A stretch of 64,000 bases of DNA. Origin: Apoderus coryli (taxonomy: Eukaryota > Arthropoda > Insecta > Coleoptera > Attelabidae). Under the pieces are notes generated by a model. It worked only from the letters and a program-made list of their open reading frames with translations. It was not told where the DNA came from and did not search any database. Below are positions 56,334 to 64,000 of the stretch, piece after piece (position 1 is the stretch's first letter; every line of letters starts with the position of its first letter). A program made the translations under genes and the position numbers. The stretch is from the NCBI GenBank assembly GCA_911728435.2, contig OU452213.1:6365834-6429833 (forward strand), in the 5' to 3' direction.

Positions 56334-57650
56334 ATAATTTATTTTCTCCGAAACAATTTGGATTTAGACCGAAACTTAACACCGGTTCATCTATAGAAAA
56401 CTTTATAAATAGCGCTATAACCGCTTTTGAGAGTAGAAGGCTTGTGGGGGCTTCTTTTCTTGATTTTACAAAGACGTTTGATTGCGTCTCACACGATATC
56501 TTGTTGGGTAAACTGGAGCGATACGGTATGAGTGCGAATTCGATTCGTTTGCTGAGTTCCTATCTCACTGGTAGGAATGTTGTAACGATGTTTGAGTCAA
56601 AGTCTTCTCAGCCCTTGTTGAGCTCTTGTGGAGTCCCACAGGGCTCGGTGCTCGGACCTCTATTGTTTTTGATTTTCATTAATGATTTACCGCTACATCT
56701 GCCATGCTCTGACCTGACATTGTTTGCAGACGATTCAACTATTGTCGATGTTGAACTGTCGAGTGATGTTCTGGCCTCAAGTATGATTAATTCACAGTCG
56801 AGGGCTGCTGACTGGTTTGCAGCTAACAAACTCTGTATGAATGCCAATAAAACAGCTACTAAAATATTTACATTACGTGAGACGGATGTTGCTGTTTCTC
56901 ATCAGAAACAGCAACATAGTCTGGTAAAGTTTTTGGGTGTCACTTTGGACCAAAAGCTATCCTGGGCGGGTCATGTCAAGGTTACCATTGCCAAGTTGTC
57001 CCAGGTTGTGTTCATGTTGCGAAGCTTGAAGGGTGAAGTCTCTTTTAATGTTTTGAAATCAGCAAATTTTGGCTTTTTTCACAGTGTGGCTTCCTATGAT
57101 TTGTCAATTTGGGGACACTCTTGTCATGCTAGTCGGGTATTCGCAATTCAAAGACGAGTGGTTCGAATAATGACAGATTTAAAGTTTAGAGAGGATGTCA
57201 GACCTAAATTTAAAGAATGTAAAATAATTACACTCCTGTGTCTCTATATATCTACAATTCAATTATGTATGTGAAAAATAATTACAAACTGTACATAAGG
57301 CATGATGAAGTTCACAACCACAATACCAGAAACAAAAATGACATTCTTCCTGAATATATGAGGTTGGGTAGAAGCAGAAATTCTGTAAATTATTATGGTC
57401 CCACATGCTATAATCATTTGCCAGATAGTTTGAAAACACTGAGCCTTGCAATGTTAAAAAATAGATTAAAAAACTACTTAATTGACAAGGCTTTTTACTC
57501 CATTGATGAATTCCTCAGCACTGACTTTCTGTTTTGATTAAGTTATATACATTTCTATGTTTTATGTTGTGTTATGTAATATTTTAGTATTTAATATGAC
57601 TTGTGTAAACCTTTTTTGGTAATGACAATAAATAAATAAATAAAAAAAAA
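56334..57650 (+). pseudogene. Jockey-group RT element, copy 2 of family F
   Basis: Closely matches 36680-37965, including the 3' tail GACAATAAATAAATAAATAA. It is 5'-truncated inside RT at ATAATTTATTTTCTCCGAAA. The frame 56444-57274 carries ASFLDFTKTFDCVSHDILLG (Asp kept, unlike copy 1), SSCGVPQGSVLGPLLFLIFI and LTLFADDSTIVDVEL. A two-base insertion near 57247 shifts to 57238-57537, which ends FLSTDFLF. Relative to copy 1 it has a 15-base in-frame addition that makes a perfect 14-bp hairpin at 56886-56917. It has only one shift. Confidence 0.9.
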
Positions 57651-58948
57651 GGATGTCTAAGGATTTCTGAGGAATTAGGTCAGTGATTTCCTCCCTGATC
57701 TGCTGCTTCTGTTTGTTAATTTACATTTCTGGACACGCTGTATAACGAATTCAATAATATTGATATTTGTTAAAAGCAAATGCATATTATAGGTAACATT
57801 TTCTAACAAGGAAATTGTGTTTAGGCGACCAGTTTTTGATAACCTTGAGATGTTTAATTTATTTATGAGAAAAACCTAGCCCATACTATACTTGACAGGC
57901 TGGCCTTTCTTTCACATATTATTACAGTGTGTATGTTTGCATGCTTTGTCTTTGGGATGTTGTGTAACAGATCTAGTGGCGTGTTGCTAAGTGTAAAACG
58001 TCTAAAAAGGATTTCTTACCAAAATAAAGCTTGATCCAGACTAGAACTTTCTTGGATTGCTTCTGGTTTCCTTTTTGCGTGTTTCAGTGAATTGTATTTA
58101 AACATATATTGTTTTTATTGTTCATTACTGTTGTGATTATTTAGCTGATTCCGCAAATAAATATTATTATTATTATTATCTCAATAATAAATTACACCCT
58201 TTTTTTTTGAGGAAAATGTGTTTAAACCGAGGCTCCCTAAACATTGTGAAGCAATATCAATCGTACTTAAGCTATTATGTTGAATTTATTTCTTCTTTAG
58301 CGCTCCATATACCTGGTGTCCCACCGGGATATACCTGGTGTGGTACTTAGGTCGACGGGACCAATTCGGCTAAAATGTTTTCAAGAATCTAGCACTTCCG
58401 GTTATAATGACGTTTTCAGAATAAAGAATAATAACAATTTTTTATTATATGGAAGCTTTAATAATTTAATTTGTTAGAATATCCTAGGAGATATAGACCT
58501 ACTTTAGCCGCCTACGTATATTTTTTTAGTAAATATTAATACAGGGTATTTGAAAAAATGGGTAAAAAATCAAATTGAAAAAATTCAATATTTTTAAATG
58601 GCAATATTTTTTTTATTTTTTTGCATCAAAAATAAGGGCAAGTTTATGAAAAGATGTCTATCCCAAAAACTGATAGTTTTTAAAATATTGGCAATTTTAC
58701 ATTTTTCTCTTACAATAGTGATATGAATTTGACATTTAATTGATTTTAGTTGGCCATCATCTTTAGATAGCAAATAAATATGACACTTGACAAAAATAAT
58801 CAACAACTATGACAAATTGTAGCCATTAATTTATAATTATTAACAACTTACTGGATATATCAAATTATACCTAGTGTAAACATTAACATTATTTAAATTA
58901 TATACATAGTGTTTTCTTTTAACATATGAAACGATAACAAATAAAACA
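57651..58948. other. Spacer with a retroelement 3' tail
   Basis: CGCAAATAAATATTATTATT at 58155-58181 looks like the 3' tail of a severely truncated plus-strand non-LTR element. The 58600-58948 part may be BEL/Pao LTR of the neighbour. CAGGGTATTTGAAAAAATGG at 58543 is an end-like motif. Confidence 0.45.
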
Positions 58949-60345
58949 ACATCCTCCCCGCTGGTAGAGAAACTCGTAGTTTTCTAGTATTCTCGTGGTA
59001 TTCAAAAGGATATTCATTCGTCAACTTCTAGTTTACATAAACGATTGACTGATCTTCGATAGGTGTTGTTCATGGTAGTAACATCGACAACACGTATTCT
59101 TTGATCGGGACCAGGATACAATGCAGATATTTTTCCCATCTTCCATTCATATCTTGGACAGTTATCGTCAACTAATACTACAATATCACCAATTTTCAAT
59201 GGTGCTTGATCTATTGTCCATTTGTTCCTCGTGTTCAATGTGGGAAGATACTCACGAATCCATCTTTTCCACAACATATCGCTTAAGAGCCTACATATGC
59301 CCCACTCTGATCTTAAATTATTCGCCGTTGCAGTTGATATTGGCAAACCTTCACCGTTTGATGATCCCAATAAGAAATAATTGGGTGTTAACGCTTCATG
59401 ATCAAGTGAAACTTTCGTTATAGGCCTCGAATTAACTAAGTTTTCAGCTTCAGCAAATAGAGTAAGTAACGTTTCTTCTTTTAAGGACTGATTATGTAGT
59501 ATTTTTCCAATAATACGTTTTACGGACTGTATGAGTCTTTCCCAAACACCTCCCATATATGAGGTGCACCTGGAGGGTTAAATTTAAATTCAATTTCTGT
59601 GACATTTAAATCATTTTCTATTCCACTTTTCTCCCTCTCATCTATTGCCAACTTTAGTTCTTTAGCTGCACCTCCAAAGTTGGTCCCGTTGTCACAGAAA
59701 ATTCTTCTCGGTTTACCTCGCCTAACTGCCATTCTTTCGATCGCCATGAGTGCTGAATTGGTATTAAGACTGTGTGCTATCTCGAGATGAATTGCACGTA
59801 CTGATAAACACGTAAACAGAACACCCCATCGTTTTTCTTTTCTTCGTCCTATTGCAACATTTATAGGTCCAAAGTAATCCATTCCTACGTCAACAAATGG
59901 CTTGTGCTGTCTCTGCAGTCTACATTCGGGAAGTAGTCCCATCAGTGGTGCTGTCGGCTTCACTTTCTCATTTTTGCATCTTTGACACCGTAAGAATGTA
60001 CTCTTGACAGCTGCTCGACCTTTAAGTATCCAAAACTTCAAAATTAGTTCCACACCTTGGTGATTATACTTTTCATGATAAAATTGTAAGAGAAGTTTGG
60101 TAAATTCATGTTTCGAGTCTAAAATTGCAGGAGAATTCGCACTTTCTACCATGCATGTTGCTAGCTTTGTTCTTCCACTTAGTACAATTATTCCTTCTTG
60201 AAGTTCAGGTGATAAGCCAATTAACTTTGATTTTTTGGTTATGAATTCTCCAGTTTTTAAACATTGTAGCTCTTTGCCGAAACTTTCTCGCTGAGACTGC
60301 TTAATCCACACATCTTCAGCTTCCTGGACTTCTTGTTAGTAGTAA
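58949..60345 (-). pseudogene. BEL/Pao integrase with DUF5641-like C-terminus, one frameshift
   Basis: Minus frame 59520-60311: the zinc-binding HHCC region (FYHEKYNHQGVELILKFWIL, STFLRCQRCKN), VDVGMDYFGPINVAIG (first catalytic Asp), TCLSVRAIHLEIAHSL, then RRIFCDNGTNFGGAAKELKL (second Asp) and FNPPGAPHI. A two-base AT insertion at about 59555 shifts the frame; the next frame 59014-59556 starts GGVWERLIQSVKRIIGKIL (catalytic Glu), then LVNSRPITKVSLDHEALTPN and the C-terminal domain (DMLWKRWIREYLPTLNTRNK, GKISALYPGPDQRIRVVDV). CAGCGGGGAGGATGTTG after the stop is a polypurine tract and LTR start. It is a different lineage from the copy at 883-2089 and much better kept. Confidence 0.9.
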
Positions 60346-61489
60346 TAATCATGGCGGGTGTATAAATTGTACTAACGAATACTATCTAAATTTGTTTATT
60401 ATTTATGGATAAGTTTAATTCTAAATAACTAGTTTATTTCAAATGGAACACCCGGTATATGAGGTCAAAATTAGATGCACAAAGGAATTATCTGTCAAAT
60501 ATTAGGAAAACCTTATAGTGATTCATAGATAATTAATTTCATCATCATCAAATACAGGGTGGTCTACATGAAACTAAGAAATTCAATTAAAAATTCGCCT
60601 AATATTAGTTATATGTGCATTTTCCACGAAAACGTCAAGAGTTATTCATAGGAAAGTATTATAATATTTGACAGATAATCACTTCAGAATTAAAAATAAT
60701 TTTCAAATATTTAACATTGTTGTTTATTTACATTAAAAAGATTTTTTTCTGACATTTTCTCTGCGATAACGTTGATAATTATTTAAGTTTGCCCATTAAT
60801 ACATAATAATTAATCTAGGATGCTCTGCCATTTTTAAAACTGATATTTAAAGTAGGCTTTGCGGACTGTCACAATTTTGAAAATTCAGTTAAAGTTATCG
60901 AGATATAATAATGAATGACAAATGACACTGGTCCATCAGTGTTTTCGTTTACTTAGTTTTGGTTGAATGATGTAGTTTTGCTTTATCAAAACACCTTTTT
61001 CATCACGAATGCTGCTATCAAAGCCAGTTAGTAAATAACTTATGTTCATTTTAATTTCACACTTACTACCTTTTACATTTTAATAAATATAAATGTAAAT
61101 TTCTGAGTATTGAATTTAATGATTCCAGACATGTATTGTCTCTTCCTTTCCATTCATAATACTCTAATAGTGTTTTGACAGTGTTTTTGTGCATTATTCG
61201 TTTACTTTCAGAACATCTAAAGAATAAAATTGACTGAATGACGTGGTTATCTCTGAACATAGAAATTGAATTTCTACATTTAAAGAGCTTTTGAGTGGAC
61301 GGACTTGAAATAATTGAGGTTTTCGATATGGAGTTGAAGTAATCCAGGAGAAATGCCAAATTTCTTTTAAGTTACAAAGGAAAAGCAACCTAAACATGGA
61401 CGTAAGATTTGAAGGGATATTTTTAAAGAAAATTTCTTTACCTAAATTTTCAATTCAATAAAATCAATTTGCTTCGTTATTTGACATGT
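60346..61489. other. Spacer with transposon ends and an unidentified minus frame
   Basis: CACCCGGTATATGAGG at 60450 and ACAGGGTGGTCTACATG at 60554 are end-like motifs. A minus frame at 61066-61359 (FLLDYFNSISKTSIISSPST, TVKTLLEYYEWKGRDNTC) looks protein-like, but I cannot name a family. Confidence 0.35.
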
Positions 61490-63272
61490 TGTGACTGACA
61501 GGGTCTCTTCCACATTCTTTTTGAGACCTACAAATGAAGAAGAGGTCCTTTATGTGATTTCTACTTTAAAAAACGGCAAAGCACCTGGTTCTGATAAGAT
61601 AAATTCAGAATTGATTAAGCAGATTGGAGAGTGTGTTAGTGGACCTCTCGTACATATAATTAATAATACTTTTTCTAGTGGAGTATGTCCGGATGTTTTT
61701 AAATACGCTATTGTAAAACCCTTATTTAAGAATGGAGATAAAACCCTGGTAACTAATTATCGGCCAATCTCTCTAATATCTAATTTTGCCAAAATCTTTG
61801 AGAAGATTCTTCATAAACGAGTCACACAATACACCAATAGATATGATTTGATATCTAAGATGCAATTTGGATTTAAAGAAAATAATTGTGCTCAATATGC
61901 AATTAATGAGTTGGTTACCAAAGTTCACAAATCGTTAGAAAATAGTAAGCCCGCACTATGTATTTTTCTAGATCTGAAAAAAGCATTTGATTCGGTCAGT
62001 CACCAAAAATTGCTTGGTTGTCTGGAAGTCAGTGGGTTTAGGGGGGTTCCACTGGATCTCTTCAGAAGTTACTTGACAGGCAGGAAACAGTGCGTGGAGG
62101 TGGATGGACTTAGGAGCGATGATCTTGTTATGGAGTGTGGTGTACCACAAGGGACGGTGTTAGGTCCTGTACTCTTTAATCTCTACGTCAACGACTTATT
62201 AAAATTGCCTGTGCATGGATCCATTATTAGCTATGCTGATGATACTGCTATATATTACGAAAACGCCTCTTGGTGTGCTTTGAAGGATTGGTTTAATTCT
62301 AGATTACTCACAATCAATTTTGAAAAAACACACTATCTGTCCTTCTCATGCAATAGGTTGGGTTTGCCTGACTTCGATAGAATTTGTGTCCGGCCACCTC
62401 ACAATGAACTGGTTTTGCACCCGGTCAGCTCAGTCAAGTACCTTGGCATTTTCTTTGATCCCCATCTTCGCTGGGACACTCATATAGACAAAGTTACTCA
62501 AACTATAAGATCCCTATTCCATAGATTTAAACGCTCCAAAGCTGTACTAACAGTACAATATTTAAAAACATTATAATACGCTCTTGTAGAATCCAGAATA
62601 AATTATGGAATTTTGGCATGGGAGAGTGCAGTGGTTGCCCATATAAAAAAATTGGAAACTGCACAAAAATATATTTTAAAAATCATACTTAATAAAAGCC
62701 GACTATACCCAACAAGTCAACTTTTTTCTGAAGCAGGAGTGTTTGATATTAGGAAGCTTTTTTCTTTTCCGCTGTCCTTCACCAACACAGAACCAAACAT
62801 TTGCTGGAGCCAATTCAGCATGACTATCATACACGAACTAGACAGGATTCATACAGAACTCCTTTCTCGTCTAAATCAATAGGTCAGAGACACTATATGT
62901 ATTTGGCCCCACGGTTTTACAATCTCTAACCTCCGGAAGTCAGATCCAAGCCCGCTTTGAAGAGTTTTAAGGCATCTGTAAAGGAATATATGCGTGGCAA
63001 GATTCGAGAAGAGTTTCAGACTCTTATCGGTTTTCTTTGATTCTTTTTTTTTTATTAGAAGCCAGATGTGCTGGTACTGCGGCCTGGTAGATATGTTAAG
63101 CTCACGGACAATCTTTATGAAGATTTTGTGAGTTAGACATGTTTATTTTGCTGATTGTTATTGTACCTAGTAAATTTTGTTGTTAACCGTTTTGAGGGCT
63201 TTACTGTAATATTGTTATAATTGTTTTATTTTGGCAAAATAAACGTTATTATTATTATAATATTATTATTTA
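61490..63272 (+). pseudogene. Non-LTR RT element, best RT of family C
   Basis: The frame 61491-62576 covers the whole RT: LKNGKAPGSDKINSELIKQI, LVTNYRPISLISNFAKIFEK, ISKMQFGFKENNCAQYAINE, IFLDLKKAFDSVSHQKLLGC, MECGVPQGTVLGPVLFNLYV and SIISYADDTAIYYENASWCA (YADD). An in-frame loss of about ten residues follows before WFNSRLLTINFEKTHYLSF. A TAA at 62574 interrupts KTL-YALVES; the next frame reads on as NYGILAWESAVVAHIKKLET and KYILKIILNKSRLYP, LFSEAGVFDIRKLFSF. The 3' end is GGCAAAATAAACGTTATTAT and (TTA)n at 63234-63270. The endonuclease is missing. Confidence 0.9.
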
Positions 63273-63971
63273 TCGAATAAACCTCGTATGCAGGGAAAGT
63301 GTGATACTTTTTTTAAAGGTATTTTGATCGTCTTTCCAAGCCTTTTGGTTTTTTTTAATTTGTCGTTTCGTTTAGGAATTGGAAAACTGCGTCTACTATA
63401 AAAAGTAGCGGGTGGAATTTGTTCAATTTCTGATAAAAGGGAAAGTCGAGGGAAAACGTGGGGCAGCTACGGCAGATAATATTTATTGAACTACTAGTAT
63501 ATTTCAATTTAAAATAAAAGTAGCTATATTATTTCAAGGTATATAGCAATGATTTTTGGGTTTTATCCATTGCACGCCGCTGAGAATTGGGCTAGTTGCA
63601 CTCTGTAAAATTTATAGTTGGTATTATTATTTCGCTACTTACTTTCCATTCCATTATGGACGTTTGTAATAATACAAAATCCATCCACTTTTGTTCATCC
63701 CATTTAGAAGAAGAGTATATTTTATGATAAATACAAAATGTAGAGAGATATCCATTGTATTTGTATAATATTTATGTATACTGGTATAAAATTTTGTATC
63801 TACATTAATATGTTGCCATTACGTTGTCATATTATACCAGATAGGAGGGTTTTATACAAAAAAATAAATAAAACTATGCGATCGTGCTTCCAAAGCTCGC
63901 ACGCATTCCTTGGTAATAATAGCCCCCCTTCTACCCTTAAATTAAACAAATTTTTTAAATACAAAAAAAAA
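63273..63971. other. Unassigned spacer
   Basis: Nothing recognised apart from AT-rich sequence. Confidence 0.45.
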
Positions 63972-64000
63972 CAGTGGCGGCTCGTGGCTTGTGAAAAAGG
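63972..64000 (+). mobile_element. Left end of a hAT-like element cut by the window edge
   Basis: CAGTGGCGGCTCGTGGC matches the ends of the element at 39417-42014 (its right end read inward is CAGTGGCGGCTCGTGGG). The rest lies beyond the window. Confidence 0.6.

Noticed and set aside
56290..57690. Target-site duplication around family F copy 2 (ATTTCCGAGGAA / ATTTCTGAGGAA)
   Set aside because: The right-hand match lies about 20 bases beyond the tail and has mismatches. It may be chance, so it is not listed as a feature.

Overview
The window is AT-rich animal DNA, almost certainly insect, consisting nearly entirely of transposable elements and satellites. I found no host protein gene, rRNA or tRNA that I could support. 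The insect assignment rests on the mixture of families: several Jockey/CR1-group non-LTR retrotransposons with (ATT)n or (AAAT)n tails, an RTE element, an R4/Dong-like element with a restriction-like endonuclease, two BEL/Pao fragments, mariner and Tc1 relics, hAT relics, a Ginger/KRBA2-like element, and a Crypton-like tyrosine recombinase. The order cannot be fixed from sequence alone.

Layout. 1-12.3 kb: satellite-rich. Three tandem families (about 600 bp, 200 bp and 188 bp units) share a box close to AAGGCTTTCCACACACGAGA. They are interrupted by a BEL/Pao integrase fragment (883-2089) and an RNase H relic of a non-LTR element (4580-5692, minus). 12.3-37.9 kb: nested, mostly 5'-truncated non-LTR retrotransposons on both strands, with hAT, Tc1, mariner and DUF4817-type transposase relics and an R4-like fragment (20.1-21.5 kb). 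38-42 kb: a hAT-like element with an imperfect 8-bp target duplication encloses a Ginger-like element with 171-bp inverted repeats. 42-49.7 kb: RT relics, the most complete RTE copy (43783-46190), and a Jockey-type RT element (47.8-49.7 kb, minus). 50.5-52.7 kb: a 2.14-kb unit with 37-bp terminal inverted repeats, six inward-facing boxes and an open tyrosine-recombinase frame. 54-64 kb: more RT copies (one a close relative of the 36.2-kb copy), a second BEL/Pao integrase (58.9-60.3 kb, minus) and a hAT-type end at the right edge.

Most coding remains are broken by frameshifts, stops or truncation, so they do not act as a pathway. The recombinase at 50735-51877 is the only long frame that keeps all its expected catalytic residues without a break. 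Its combination with terminal inverted repeats is unusual for Cryptons as I know them and is the most interesting observation here. The overall picture is a heterochromatin-like graveyard that could also be a piRNA source locus.
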